Assembly: GCF_004116955.1 (NCBI RefSeq)
Contig: NZ_CP026362.1
Coordinates: 3,048,501-3,112,500, forward strand
Direction: 5' to 3'
Origin: Bacillus vallismortis
GTDB lineage: Bacteria; Bacillota; Bacilli; Bacillales; Bacillaceae
Length of the DNA stretch: 64,000 nucleotides
A program made the translations under genes and the position numbers. Positions 34,050 through 44,777 of the stretch are shown piece by piece. Position 1 is the first letter of the stretch, and the number at the start of each line of letters is the position of its first letter. A model generated the notes under the pieces. The model saw only the letters and a list, made by a program, of their open reading frames with translations, made no database searches and had not been told where the DNA came from.

Positions 34050-34485
34050 AAGCATTCTCGCACACGAAATATGTAAACAGCCATATCAAAAAGCTGATCA
34101 AAATGGCTGGATATGATGTGGTGACGCCTAAATTGCTCGAGGATGTGTGAAGCTACACATTCCAGTTTACAAACATGAACGACTGAAAACAGGAGAAACC
34201 AATGATCAGGCAAAACGGAGGACAGCGCATCTTTATGGTTGGATGCAGCGCGGGCCGACGATCACATGGAATGCAGCAGTATGTCTGAGGTGAACGGAGA
34301 TGTTGCGCTTCTCATCAAAATACTGCGGGATAAACAGCTCCCGATTTGGCGATATATCAATTTGATGCCCTACATGGCTTTGCCAATCCTGAGTCGGTTT
34401 ATTTTGACAGGGCACTCTTTCTCAAAACACTCTCCCTCATCAAAAACGAGGCGGAAAAACCACCTCGTCCTATTTCATTAGATTG
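34050..34485 (+). pseudogene. Decayed dienelactone-hydrolase family gene
   Basis: Pieces of an alpha/beta hydrolase appear in order on the plus strand but in different frames: an AHEI..VNSHIKKLIKMAGYDVVTPKLL N-terminal block (about 34060-34145), a GGQRIFMVGCSAG nucleophile-Cys region (about 34215-34250), and LAIYQFDALHGFANPESVYFDRALFLKTL with the catalytic His (about 34345-34440). Stops and frame changes separate them. This order is the dienelactone hydrolase pattern. There is no functional start. The leftward frame covering the same bases (33908-34213) is its shadow. The sipU terminator lies inside its tail. Confidence 0.6.
34441..34468 (-). terminator. Terminator of sipU
   Basis: ACGAGGTGG / CCGCCTCGT stem around a T-rich loop, followed by TTTTG on the minus strand, about 60 bases past the sipU stop. 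Confidence 0.75.
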
Positions 34486-34530
34486 TTCTGTTAACGCGCA
34501 CAAATGGTCATCAGTGACCTCAGTCGTTTT

Positions 34531-35094
34531 TTACTTTGCTTGTCTCATCTCACCGAACGGATAAAAGACGAGAGATTCAGTTCCGACGATCTCTTCATCA
34601 GAAGGCATACCCATTCCGTTTCTGCTATCCATCGAATTGAGGCGGTTATCTCCCATTACGAAATATTGGCCTGAAGGAACCTCAGCTTCGAAGTCACCTG
34701 TTAAGCTCACACCTATTTCTTTGGCCTCTTGTTGATGTTCCTTTAGGTACGGTTCTTCCACCTTTTTATCGTTTATGTATAGCTGATCATCCTTCATTTT
34801 TACACTGTCACCAGGCAAACCGATTAAACGTTTGACTGATGAACGGCCGCTCGTTTTGTCTTGAATGACTATAATGTCGCCTCTGTGAAAACCGCCTGTA
34901 TATTTGGCTGCTTTGTCAACCAAAATTCTTTCTGAGTCTTGAAGCGTTGGAGCCATTGACAAACCTTCAACGAGAAAAGGCCTGTAAAACGCCATTCTAA
35001 TCATCAAAATAAGTGCAGCGATCAAAACGATACTGACTACAACGATCCATCTTGTTTTTCTTTTTTTCTTTAATGTGATTTTTTTCGCATTCAA
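34531..35094 (-). CDS. sipU: SipU, type I signal peptidase
   Basis: 187 residues. One N-terminal membrane anchor (about 16-36) is followed by the extracellular Ser/Lys peptidase domain: the nucleophile Ser is in LSMAPTL (about residue 47), the general base Lys in SVKRLIGLPGD (about 88), and a MGDNRLNSMDSR box follows near 150. SipU is one of several signal peptidases that cleave secretory pre-proteins in B. subtilis. The start is a TTG with GAAGGAA close ahead; the SipU family begins with this M-N-A-K sequence. The gene is monocistronic. Confidence 0.94.
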   Translation of the reverse strand: MNAKKITLKKKRKTRWIVVVSIVLIAALILMIRMAFYRPFLVEGLSMAPTLQDSERILVDKAAKYTGGFHRGDIIVIQDKTSGRSSVKRLIGLPGDSVKMKDDQLYINDKKVEEPYLKEHQQEAKEIGVSLTGDFEAEVPSGQYFVMGDNRLNSMDSRNGMGMPSDEEIVGTESLVFYPFGEMRQAK

Positions 35095-35226
35095 TTTCCT
35101 TCACCCAATACCTTCCTAAGAATCCCAAATTATTATACAGCATTTGGATCTTCTTGGTTCGTTTTTTCGGATAGTTGTGTAAGGAAATTGATTGGCCGGG
35201 GCAACCATCCACCCCGCCCTATTTCA

Positions 35227-36285
35227 TCACCATTTTCTCAAACGAGCACAGATTTCATCCGTCACCTCAGCCGTTGTGCTTTGTCCGCCAATGTCGCGTG
35301 TTTTGATGCCATCAGCCGTTACTTGTTCCAGGACATCAAGGATCTTCGCCCCCAGTTCTTCCTCCCCGAAATGGTCAAGCATCAGCTTCGCTGTCCAAAT
35401 TTGGCCGATTGGATTGGCAAGGCCTTGGCCGGCAATGTCGGGAGCTGAGCCGTGAACCGGTTCGAACATAGATGGGTATTTGCCGGACGGGTTGATATTC
35501 GCGGACGGCGCAATACCGATGCTTCCCATCAAGCTTGAGCTGATGTCCGTTAAAATATCACCGAACAAGTTGCTCGCCACAATGACGTCAAACGTTTCCG
35601 GACGCGTCACAAAAAAAGCGGCCAGCGCATCAATATGCTGGGATGACGTTTCGATTCCGCTGTAATCAGCCGCAGTTTGCTGAAAGACTTCATCCCAAAA
35701 CGGCATCGCGTGATAAATGCCATTCGATTTTGTCGCACTTGTCACATGGCCGCGCCGTTTTTTCGCCAATTCGAAGGCGAAGCGCATGACTCGTTCTGTC
35801 GCTTTTCTCGTAAATACAGCATTCTGGATGGCGATTTCATCGCCGCCTCTGTGAATGCGTCCGCCGACTTCACTGTACTCGCCTTCACTGTTCTCGCGAA
35901 TCACCATAAGATCAAAATCATTTGGATGCAGAAGCGGCGACGTGATGCCTGCCATTTGTTTGGCCGGTCTCATATTAATGGAAAGCTCAAGCTCCCTCCG
36001 GATTTTCAGCAGAAGCCCCCATAACGAAATATGATCGGGAACCAGCTTCGGGTTTCCGACTGCTCCTAAGAAAACCGCTTCAAATTGAGTAAGCGTATGT
36101 ATGCCGTCTTCAGGCATCATGTCGCCGTGCTCCATGTAATAATCACAGCTCCATGGAAAAGACGTAAATGAGAATGACAAACCGCCGTGCACCTCAGCCG
36201 CTGTATGAAGCACTTTCTCAGCAGCCGCCACAACCTCTTTTCCTACTCCGTCTCCCGGTATTGCCGCAATCTCGAATTGTTTCAT
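35227..36285 (-). CDS. ycsA: YcsA, tartrate/isopropylmalate-type dehydrogenase
   Basis: 352 residues, decarboxylating dehydrogenase of the isocitrate/isopropylmalate family. It starts with AAIPGDGVGKEV; the VIRENSEGEYSEVGG and SNLFGDILTDISS blocks carry the substrate arginine region and the metal aspartates. It is closest to tartrate dehydrogenase/D-malate dehydrogenase. I chose the ATG at 36285, which has GGAAGGAG 8-9 bases ahead; another ATG 6 bases upstream is too close to that site and the frame further up has no site. Substrate choice among tartrate, D-malate and isopropylmalate is not settled by sequence. Confidence 0.9.
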   Translation of the reverse strand: MKQFEIAAIPGDGVGKEVVAAAEKVLHTAAEVHGGLSFSFTSFPWSCDYYMEHGDMMPEDGIHTLTQFEAVFLGAVGNPKLVPDHISLWGLLLKIRRELELSINMRPAKQMAGITSPLLHPNDFDLMVIRENSEGEYSEVGGRIHRGGDEIAIQNAVFTRKATERVMRFAFELAKKRRGHVTSATKSNGIYHAMPFWDEVFQQTAADYSGIETSSQHIDALAAFFVTRPETFDVIVASNLFGDILTDISSSLMGSIGIAPSANINPSGKYPSMFEPVHGSAPDIAGQGLANPIGQIWTAKLMLDHFGEEELGAKILDVLEQVTADGIKTRDIGGQSTTAEVTDEICARLRKW

Positions 36286-36345
36286 TGTCATTCTCCTTCC
36301 CCTGTTATCGTAAGCGTTTTCTATTATACTAGAATGCGAGATGGT

Positions 36346-36377
36346 AAAAAAAGCCCGTGACATGCTGTCACGGGTCG
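36346..36377 (-). terminator. Terminator of the mtlAFD operon
   Basis: CCCGTGACA / TGTCACGGG stem directly after the mtlD stop, with a TTTTTTTA tail on the minus strand. Confidence 0.85.
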
Positions 36378-36378
36378 T

Positions 36379-37500
36379 TTATTGATTCAGTTTCTTTAAA
36401 ATGATGGCATGCAGCGGTTCATGAGACTGAATGCCGCACACCTCTTGAAGCACGCCGCTGTATCCTTTTTCTTCGATCAGCGCTTGCAGTTCAACCGCTT
36501 CAGGGTCATCGGTGAAATCGAAGCGCAGTGCTGCGGCAATCCCTTCCGCCAGTGCATTCGGCTCTTTTATTTTCTTTGCCGGGCCTACGAGCCTATCATT
36601 TTCTCCCAGTTTTCTGAGAGGTGATCTCGCTACGCGGGTCACATCGTCTGTAATGAATGGGTTTTCGAAGCGTCCGATGATTTTTTTGATATATTGTTCG
36701 TGTTCAGCTTGCTTAAAGCCATACGTTTTGACGAGGTAGTCACCGGTTTCAAGCAGTGCGGAATGAACGACACGGCGGATTTCCGGGTGATCGATTGCTT
36801 CTTTGACCGTTTTGAGCCCGCGCTGATAGCCGACATACGCTGTCACCGCGTGTCCGGTGTTGACTGTAAACAGCTTTCGTTCGATGTACGGCGTTAAATC
36901 ATGAACAAACAGCGCGCCGTTTATGGCCGGTGTTTTTCCTTTAAAGCCTGATTCATCAATGACCCATTCAAAAAATGGTTCAACCGACACTTTGAGCGGA
37001 TCTTCATGATGCTGAATCGGCACGATCCGATCAACGGCAGAATTTGGAAAACTGACCGTTTCACTGACGGACTCCCGCTTCGCCTCAGTTAAATGGCTGT
37101 ATATCTCTTTCTTCAGAAAGCTGCTTCCTCCGATCATATTTTCGCAGGCAATGATATTCAGTGTGTTTGAAGCGTCTCTTCGTCTTAACCCTTCTGCGAT
37201 AGAGGGAGCAATCAGCTTTAACACGTTCGGACCGACCGCCGTTGTGATGAGCGCCGCCTCATTGATTAGCCGATACAGCTCCTCCGGCTGGCTGCCGCTA
37301 TTGATGGCGCTGACCGGGCCGATAACCTCTGATGAATGCCCCTCTTCTGCCAGCTCCACTGTGTATTCCTTTTTTTCATTGAGGAGGCTGACCATCGTGT
37401 CGTTCACATCCGCAAACACTACGTCATAGCCAGAGTGGTGAAGCAACGCGCCGATAAACCCCCTCCCGATATTTCCCGCACCGAAATGTAATGCGATCAT
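36379..37500 (-). CDS. mtlD: Mannitol-1-phosphate 5-dehydrogenase
   Basis: 373 residues. The N-terminal Rossmann motif is LHFGAGNIGRGFIG; the C-terminal half is the polyol dehydrogenase helical domain, with the conserved Lys/Asn/His cluster around VNTGHAVTAYVGY (about residue 210). It turns mannitol 1-phosphate into fructose 6-phosphate with NAD+. Its ATG lies two bases from the mtlF stop, so it is coupled to it. Confidence 0.96.
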   Translation of the reverse strand: MIALHFGAGNIGRGFIGALLHHSGYDVVFADVNDTMVSLLNEKKEYTVELAEEGHSSEVIGPVSAINSGSQPEELYRLINEAALITTAVGPNVLKLIAPSIAEGLRRRDASNTLNIIACENMIGGSSFLKKEIYSHLTEAKRESVSETVSFPNSAVDRIVPIQHHEDPLKVSVEPFFEWVIDESGFKGKTPAINGALFVHDLTPYIERKLFTVNTGHAVTAYVGYQRGLKTVKEAIDHPEIRRVVHSALLETGDYLVKTYGFKQAEHEQYIKKIIGRFENPFITDDVTRVARSPLRKLGENDRLVGPAKKIKEPNALAEGIAAALRFDFTDDPEAVELQALIEEKGYSGVLQEVCGIQSHEPLHAIILKKLNQ

Positions 37501-37501
37501 G

Positions 37502-37933
37502 TCAGTTCACCTCGTTGAAAATGGCGATCAAATCTTCTTCGCTTTTAGCAGAGATCAGGCGTTCAATGTTTTCTTCTTCTGAGCAAATGATGGCGATGTT
37601 AGACAAAATGTCTAAATGCTCATTATTTTTGCCCGCAATGCCGAATACCACTTTTGCCGTGTTGCCTTCTCCGTACTCGACGCCGTCTGGAATCTGTATG
37701 ATGGATATTCCAGAGTGAAGCACCTCGTTTTTCGCCTCTTCTGTGCCGTGTGGTATGGCTATAAAATTTCCCATAAAAGTAGATGATGTTTCTTCACGTT
37801 CAAACATTTTGCCAATGTAATCTGCTGTCACATAGCCGTTGTCAATCAGCGTCTGGCCTGCCATTTTGATGGCTTCTTCCTTTGATGATGCCGTTTGATT
37901 GAGTTTAATATTTTCCTTTGCGAGTACTTGCAT
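37502..37933 (-). CDS. mtlF: MtlF, mannitol PTS EIIA component
   Basis: 143 residues, fructose/mannitol EIIA fold. The phosphorylated His is in NFIAIPHGTEEAK (about residue 62). It passes phosphate from HPr to the EIIB domain of MtlA. I start at the ATG at 37933 (M-Q-V-L) since it has an AGAGAGTGAT site and gives the known length; three upstream codons remain in frame. It lies between mtlA and mtlD in a single operon. Confidence 0.95.
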   Translation of the reverse strand: MQVLAKENIKLNQTASSKEEAIKMAGQTLIDNGYVTADYIGKMFEREETSSTFMGNFIAIPHGTEEAKNEVLHSGISIIQIPDGVEYGEGNTAKVVFGIAGKNNEHLDILSNIAIICSEEENIERLISAKSEEDLIAIFNEVN

Positions 37934-37957
37934 GGGTATCACTCTCTTTCTATGAGA

Positions 37958-39391
37958 TTACTTTTTAAGTTTTTCAAGCAGCTCGTCATATTTCGGGCTG
38001 TTTAAGAAGTTATCCACTGATATGTGTGTCGCGTTCGGCAGCTTCGCTTTCGCGCGATCTGTTAAATCTTTGTGTGTGATGACAATGTCCGCATCGCTTG
38101 GCAGAGTGTTAATGGCCGTGTTGGCCACACTAATATCCAGCTCCGCTTTTTTCACTTTGTTTCTTAAAATCGATGCTCCCATCGCGCTTGATCCCATTCC
38201 CGCATCACATGCGAAGATGATTTTGTTTACGCTTTCAGAAGACAGCTCAGACGCTTCCTCAGCTTTCGTTTGCTCCGCTTCTAAAACAGAGGCCGCTTGG
38301 CTTTTTTTCCCCTTCATGGACTGCATTTTTTCTGTTGCGGCAGCGAGGTCTTCTTCGCTTGCTTTTGAAGATTTCAGGATCACTGCTGATACGATAAACG
38401 AAACAGCGGCAGCGACCAATACACCCGCCAATACGCCGAAGTAGCCGCCTCTTGGCGTCATCGCCAGCAATGCAATGATGCTTCCCGGTGACGCTGCTGC
38501 GACAAGTCCGGCATGAAAGATCGTGAATGTTAAGAGTCCGCTTGCGCCGCCGGCAATCGCCGCCAGAATCAGGGCCGGTTTCATCAAAATGTACGGGAAG
38601 TAAATCTCGTGAATCCCGCCAAAGAAATGAATGATCGCCGCGCCGGGAGCCGTCGATTTTGAAGAGCCTTTGCCAAAGAACATGTACGCCAGCAAAATGC
38701 CGAGCCCCGGCCCAGGGTTTGCTTCTACTAAGAACAAGATCGATTTTCCCGTTTGGGCCGCCTGCTCGATTCCGATTGGACTTAAGATTCCATGGTTAAT
38801 GGCGTTGTTGAGGAATAACACTTTCGCCGGTTCTACAAAAACGCTGGCTACAGGCAGTAAATTCGCGTGTACAATGACTTCTACACCGGCTGCCAGCAAT
38901 TTGTTTAACGTCAGGACAACCGGGCCGATAGCGTAAAACGCGAGAATCGTTAAAGCCGCGCCGACAATCCCTGCCGTAAAGTTGTTGATGAGCATTTCAA
39001 AGCCTTGTTTGACTTTATCCTTTAATAATTGATCAGTCTGTTTAATGAGGTATCCGCCAAGGGGCCCCATGATCATTGCACCTAAAAACATCGGAATATC
39101 TGACCCGACAATCACCCCGATTGCCGCTGTCGCCCCGACGACTCCGCCGCGGTGGTCGTAAATCATTTTTCCGCCTGTATACGCTATCAAAAGCGGCAGT
39201 AAATATGTGATCATCGGGCTGACAAGTGTATTCAGCTGTGCATTCGGAAACCACCCCGCCGGAATAAACAGCGCGGTAATGATGCCCCACGCGATAAACG
39301 CGCCGATATTCGGCATGATCATTCCGCTCAAATAACTGCCGAAACGCTGCACTTTCACTTTCATGCCGCCTTGCTGTTGTTCTTGCTGCAT
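37958..39391 (-). CDS. mtlA: MtlA, mannitol PTS EIICB permease
   Basis: 477 residues. The EIIC membrane domain (about 15-340, roughly eight to ten segments, with a GGIHEIYFPYILMKP loop that carries the substrate glutamate) is followed by an EIIB domain with the phosphocysteine in FACDAGMGSSAMG (about residue 395). It imports mannitol while phosphorylating it. The separate MtlF supplies EIIA. It is the first gene of mtlAFD; the promoter and cre are listed. Confidence 0.96.
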   Translation of the reverse strand: MQQEQQQGGMKVKVQRFGSYLSGMIMPNIGAFIAWGIITALFIPAGWFPNAQLNTLVSPMITYLLPLLIAYTGGKMIYDHRGGVVGATAAIGVIVGSDIPMFLGAMIMGPLGGYLIKQTDQLLKDKVKQGFEMLINNFTAGIVGAALTILAFYAIGPVVLTLNKLLAAGVEVIVHANLLPVASVFVEPAKVLFLNNAINHGILSPIGIEQAAQTGKSILFLVEANPGPGLGILLAYMFFGKGSSKSTAPGAAIIHFFGGIHEIYFPYILMKPALILAAIAGGASGLLTFTIFHAGLVAAASPGSIIALLAMTPRGGYFGVLAGVLVAAAVSFIVSAVILKSSKASEEDLAAATEKMQSMKGKKSQAASVLEAEQTKAEEASELSSESVNKIIFACDAGMGSSAMGASILRNKVKKAELDISVANTAINTLPSDADIVITHKDLTDRAKAKLPNATHISVDNFLNSPKYDELLEKLKK

Positions 39392-39468
39392 ATATAAACC
39401 CTCCCTGTTTTGTTTGTCGCTGTAAGATAGAAAAAGATGTTCAGAGAATCATGCTTCCCTTTGACTCT

Positions 39469-39497
39469 ATGTTAAAACGCTTACACACTCTATACAA
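39469..39497 (-). promoter_or_regulatory. Promoter of mtlAFD with overlapping cre
   Basis: TTGTAT (39497-39492), 17 bases, TAACAT (39474-39469). The stretch TGTAAGCGTTTTAACA (39485-39470) inside it matches the catabolite-responsive element closely. MtlR is known to activate from a site just upstream, which I did not locate precisely. Confidence 0.65.
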
Positions 39498-39545
39498 TTG
39501 AAAGTAAAGAGGACTTTGGCATACGAGTGTGACAATTTTTTAAAT

Positions 39546-39580
39546 AAAAAAAGGCTCCTGATTTCAGGAGCCTTTTCTCT
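39546..39580. terminator. Terminator that contains the ycnL stop codon
   Basis: AAAAGGCTCCTGA / TCAGGAGCCTTTT stem with seven T after it on the minus strand. The last codons and the TGA of ycnL form the left arm of the stem. Confidence 0.8.
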
Positions 39581-39917
39581 TGCCTCTATAAATAATGTTG
39601 CCGTTTTGAATCACGTACTTGGCGATCATCCGCTCACTCACTATAAAAACGGGATAAGCGCACACAAGTGCAAAAATTGCCATCGGCACGTGCTGTACGA
39701 CCGGCAGCATTGAGCCAACCGCATCGCGGAGGAGCAGCAAAAGATAAATAAGCAGCACAATCACTGCTAGTGACAGCAGCATCATCGGAGCTGATACTTT
39801 ATATTCATAAAGCCGTTCCCGGCAGTGTCCGCAGCGAAATTGACAAGGCACGTTTGATGATCTGACCATGTCGCCTGTCAAAGGTTTGCCGCAGTTCGGA
39901 CATTGTGTTTCTTTCAT
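39564..39917 (-). CDS. ycnL: YcnL, small zinc-ribbon membrane protein
   Basis: 117 residues. An N-terminal Cys4 ribbon (CPNCG...CQFRCGHC, about residues 6-35) is followed by two membrane helices (about 45-65 and 78-98) and a basic tail. The architecture (CXXC ribbon plus PMM... helices) suits a small cytosol-facing sensor or adaptor; annotations as a reductase are not supported by what I see. The start is the M-K-E-T-Q codon at 39917; seven further codons upstream stay in frame. Confidence 0.8.
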   Translation of the reverse strand: MKETQCPNCGKPLTGDMVRSSNVPCQFRCGHCRERLYEYKVSAPMMLLSLAVIVLLIYLLLLLRDAVGSMLPVVQHVPMAIFALVCAYPVFIVSERMIAKYVIQNGNIIYRGKRKGS

Positions 39918-40081
39918 AGGGTATTCCTCACTTTCCATTCCATATGTCTATTATACCAGAGTCCCTTCTGTTTCGTTTTGTTGCTGTTCAACACATTTTC
40001 ACATTTTTTATCATCTACTTACTTGTCTCTGCCTTTAAAATCCTCTACGCTTAAATAGATCTTAATGGAGGGGATGTATGA

Positions 40082-40654
40082 ATGCTTCCGATTAATAGAC
40101 AGCAGCACATACTGAAGTGGCTGAAAGAAGAAGGCGCGCTCAGAATTTCTGACATCAGCGCAAAATTCGGCGTTTCGGAAATGACCGTATACAGAGATGT
40201 CAACCAGCTTGTTCAGTCAAATCAGGTCATCAAAACGGCCGGCGGCATCACGCTCCCAGCCCAAATACCTCAAGCAGGTCATATGTGCAGCTATTGCCTG
40301 AAGCCGGTCAATCAGGCTTTTTCGGTTCAGCTGATTACGGTAAACCAAGACATTGAACAGCTATGCTGCGCACACTGCGCGTTTTTGCGCTACGCAGATA
40401 AAACGGAAGAGGTTTCACACTTGATTTGCCGAGATTTTCTGTTACACACAACGGTCAGTGCCGGTTCGGCTTATTTTGTGGTTAATGCTGAATTAAACCT
40501 GCACTGCTGCCAGCCGCAGGCGATTCCGTTTGCAACACTCGACCATGCCGAACGGTTTCAAAAAGGATTCGGCGGAGCCGTCCACACGTTCGACCAGGCG
40601 CTCGAAGACATGCTTCGAGACAGAAAAAAGCGCTGCACCTGCACCAAGACATAA
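40082..40654 (+). CDS. ycnK: YcnK, copper-responsive repressor
   Basis: 190 residues. The N-terminal DeoR-type helix-turn-helix (RQQHILKWLKEEGALRISD...VSEMTVYRDV, about 1-60) is joined to a NosL-like domain (about 75-185) rich in Cys and Met (HMCSYCLKP, LCCAHCA, HCCQP) that would bind Cu(I). YcnK is known to repress ycnJ when copper is sufficient. GGAGGGGATG lies ahead of the ATG. It is first in ycnKJI. Confidence 0.93.
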   Translation: MLPINRQQHILKWLKEEGALRISDISAKFGVSEMTVYRDVNQLVQSNQVIKTAGGITLPAQIPQAGHMCSYCLKPVNQAFSVQLITVNQDIEQLCCAHCAFLRYADKTEEVSHLICRDFLLHTTVSAGSAYFVVNAELNLHCCQPQAIPFATLDHAERFQKGFGGAVHTFDQALEDMLRDRKKRCTCTKT

Positions 40655-40685
40655 CACAACATATACAGCGGAAGGTGGTGTTTGA

Positions 40686-42314
40686 GTGATGAAGCGAAAC
40701 AGATGGTGGATCATCCTTCTGCTTTTTCTTGTTTTCCTGCCGAAAACAAGCTTTGCTCACGCCTATATTGTTACATCTTCACCCGGCGAAAACAGCGAAT
40801 TAAAAAGCGCTCCTGCACAGGTGGAAATTGAATTTAATGAACCGATTGAAGAAGGGTTTCATTACATTAAAGTCTATAATTCAAACGGCGACCGGGTGGA
40901 TACAGATAAAACTGAAATCAAAAAAAACAACAATCACATCATGGCGGTGAAGCTGAAAAAGGATCTGCCTCGTGATGTATACAGAGCGGAATGGAATGCT
41001 GTGTCCGCGGACGGGCATCCGGTCTCCGGCGTCATACCGTTCAGCATCGGGAAAGCGGAAGGCGGATTCAGCACCCAAAAAGCAGCCGGTTCAGCGCTTA
41101 ATCCGGCAACAGCCGCAGACCGTGCGATTCTGTATACAGCCTTATCTCTATTTATCGGGACGGTTTTTTTCCATCTCTTCTGGTATAAAGGAGATTCAAA
41201 ACAACTTGCCAAACGGACGAGATGTATCCTCATCATCTCGATCACCGCATTGGGACTGGCGCTTTTGCTTCAGCTTCCGATTCAAATAAAAGCAAACGCT
41301 GGCGGCGGCTGGGGCAGCGCCTTCCAGCCGGACTACATCAGAGAAACACTTCTAAAAACAGCAGGCGGCACCATTTGGATCATTCAAGCCGCGCTGTACG
41401 TGCTGCTTACGCTCTCTGTCATTCCTGCGATACGCAAAAACCGCTTTTCGTCCTTCGGATATTGGACAGCGCCGCTCATTTTCTTTTTCGGCCTCCTGCT
41501 CGCCAAAGCGTTTACCGGCCATGCAGCGGTTGTTGAAGAAAAAGCAGTCGGCATTTTGATGGATTTCCTGCATTTATCATCCGCTTCCATCTGGGTCGGC
41601 GGAATAGCGGCACTCGTTTTGCTGCTCGCAAACGAATGGAAGCAGCCTGACAAAACGCTCGCATGGGAAACGGTAAGCCGGTTCTCTCCATGGGCGCTTA
41701 CTGCGGTCGGCGTCATTTTGTTTTCAGGCTTGCTTAATGGATTTTTCATCATACGTTCGATGGATTCGCTGTTCCACACAGCGTACGGCCAAGCTCTTTT
41801 AGTGAAAAGCGGACTGTTTGTGTTGATGCTGGCCTTAGGCGCGGTTCATTTTCTGCTCACCAGAAAACAGCGCCGCGCAGGAATCAGCCGGACGGTGAAA
41901 GCGGAATGGGCAATCGGCATCGCTGTATTGATCACAGCGGCCGTGTTTACCAGCCTGCCGAGCCCGCCTGAGCCCGGGCCGGAACCGTTCTACCAAACCA
42001 AAGCGATTGGGAACGGGCAAAGCGTTTCTCTCAGCATCAGTCCGAATCAGCCAGGCAAAAACGTATTTGATCTGCGAGTCACCGACCATAACGGCGACCC
42101 GGTGAAAAACATCCAGCAAATCACGTTAACCGTTTATAAAACAGGTCTGTCAGGCAGCGAAAACAAAAACACCTTTCAATTAAAAGAGAAAGAAAATGGC
42201 GTCTTCCAGGATGAAAATCTGTCCATTAATGAAAAAGGAAACTGGAAGATCAAAGTCCACGGTTTGACCGGTGACTTTAACGAAATCAATATCATGTTTA
42301 CAAAAACCAATTAA
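40686..42314 (+). CDS. ycnJ: YcnJ, copper importer (CopC-CopD fusion)
   Basis: 542 residues. After a signal peptide the mature protein begins with HAYI, so the N-terminal His is available as a copper ligand. Residues about 25-125 are a CopC domain, about 150-430 a CopD domain with eight membrane segments, and the last ~100 residues a YtkA-like extracellular domain. It takes up copper under starvation. The start is GTG at 40686 or the ATG right after it; the GGAAGGTGG site suits both. Confidence 0.94.
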   Translation: MMKRNRWWIILLLFLVFLPKTSFAHAYIVTSSPGENSELKSAPAQVEIEFNEPIEEGFHYIKVYNSNGDRVDTDKTEIKKNNNHIMAVKLKKDLPRDVYRAEWNAVSADGHPVSGVIPFSIGKAEGGFSTQKAAGSALNPATAADRAILYTALSLFIGTVFFHLFWYKGDSKQLAKRTRCILIISITALGLALLLQLPIQIKANAGGGWGSAFQPDYIRETLLKTAGGTIWIIQAALYVLLTLSVIPAIRKNRFSSFGYWTAPLIFFFGLLLAKAFTGHAAVVEEKAVGILMDFLHLSSASIWVGGIAALVLLLANEWKQPDKTLAWETVSRFSPWALTAVGVILFSGLLNGFFIIRSMDSLFHTAYGQALLVKSGLFVLMLALGAVHFLLTRKQRRAGISRTVKAEWAIGIAVLITAAVFTSLPSPPEPGPEPFYQTKAIGNGQSVSLSISPNQPGKNVFDLRVTDHNGDPVKNIQQITLTVYKTGLSGSENKNTFQLKEKENGVFQDENLSINEKGNWKIKVHGLTGDFNEINIMFTKTN

Positions 42315-42325
42315 AGGAGTGTTTT

Positions 42326-42943
42326 ATGTTGTTTAAAAAAATCGCATGTACACTATGTTCAGCTATTGTCGGCTCACTTTTATTCTTTACGGCCTCTGCC
42401 AGCGCGCACGTTACTGTAAAGCCCGCTGAATCCGCTGCAGGCTCATGGGAAACCTATACAATGAAGGTTCCTTCTGAAAAAAACCTGCCGACAACAAAGG
42501 TTGTCCTCAAAATGCCGAAGGATGTTGAGTTCCAACAATACGAGCCGATTCCAGGCTGGAAGGTATCTACCCAGAAACACGATGATCAATCAGTTTCTGT
42601 CACATGGGAAGCAACTGACGGCGGCATTCAGGAAGGACAGTTCCAGCGGTTTACCTTTGTTGCCAAAAACCCTGATAAAGCGGATGAAGCCGCTTGGGAC
42701 GCATATCAATATTACAAAGACGGCAGCATTGTCGAGTGGACGGGTGACGAAAATGCCGATACGCCTCATTCCATTACACATATTACCGCCGCAAAGCAAG
42801 TAACAGATGAGCACGGCGCCACGAAAACGGAAGACGATTCCAAGGACACAGGCTCTTCGGCTCTCGACATCACAGCGATTGTGCTGTCTGCTGCAGCCAT
42901 TATTTTATCTGTGGCAGCGCTTGTAAAGAAAAAGCGCGCCTAA
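42326..42943 (+). CDS. ycnI: YcnI, copper-binding exported protein (DUF1775)
   Basis: 205 residues: signal peptide (about 1-27), a mature N-terminus beginning with His (ASAHVTVKP), a beta-sandwich DUF1775 domain (about 28-150), a charged linker and one C-terminal membrane helix (about 178-198). The leading histidine with a nearby Trp pair forms the monohistidine-type copper site described for this family. It starts 11 bases after ycnJ and ends the operon. Confidence 0.93.
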   Translation: MLFKKIACTLCSAIVGSLLFFTASASAHVTVKPAESAAGSWETYTMKVPSEKNLPTTKVVLKMPKDVEFQQYEPIPGWKVSTQKHDDQSVSVTWEATDGGIQEGQFQRFTFVAKNPDKADEAAWDAYQYYKDGSIVEWTGDENADTPHSITHITAAKQVTDEHGATKTEDDSKDTGSSALDITAIVLSAAAIILSVAALVKKKRA

Positions 42944-42945
42944 TG

Positions 42946-42985
42946 AAAAAAAGCGATCCAGAAGTATTTCTGGGTCGCTTTTTTG
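42946..42985. terminator. Shared terminator of ycnKJI and glcU-gdh
   Basis: AAAAAAGCGAtCCAGAA / TTCTGGgTCGCTTTTTT stem between convergent genes. Confidence 0.9.
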
Positions 42986-42987
42986 AT

Positions 42988-44656
<1,669 letters not shown>

Positions 44657-44691
44657 TGTTGGGGAACCTTCTTTCAAAATGTATTTGCTGT

Positions 44692-44721
44692 TATTTTGGC
44701 TGGAATTGTTGTGATTATTCG
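44692..44721 (-). promoter_or_regulatory. Possible SigG promoter of glcU-gdh
   Basis: CGAATA (44721-44716), 17 bases, CAAAATA (44698-44692), close to the SigG pattern TGAATA-N17-CATAATA. Forespore expression of this operon is known. Confidence 0.5.
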
Positions 44722-44732
44722 CCGGAACACAA

Positions 44733-44761
44733 AAAGAGCTGCCGGAAGATCCGGCAGCTCT
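44733..44761 (-). terminator. Terminator of gabD
   Basis: GAGCTGCCGGA / TCCGGCAGCTC stem followed by TTTTTG on the minus strand. Confidence 0.85.
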
Positions 44762-44777
44762 AGGAGCTTGCATTTTA

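Noticed and set aside
33908..34213. 101-codon minus-strand frame that looks faintly like a regulator
   Set aside because: It is antisense to the decayed dienelactone hydrolase blocks, which explain the sequence better.
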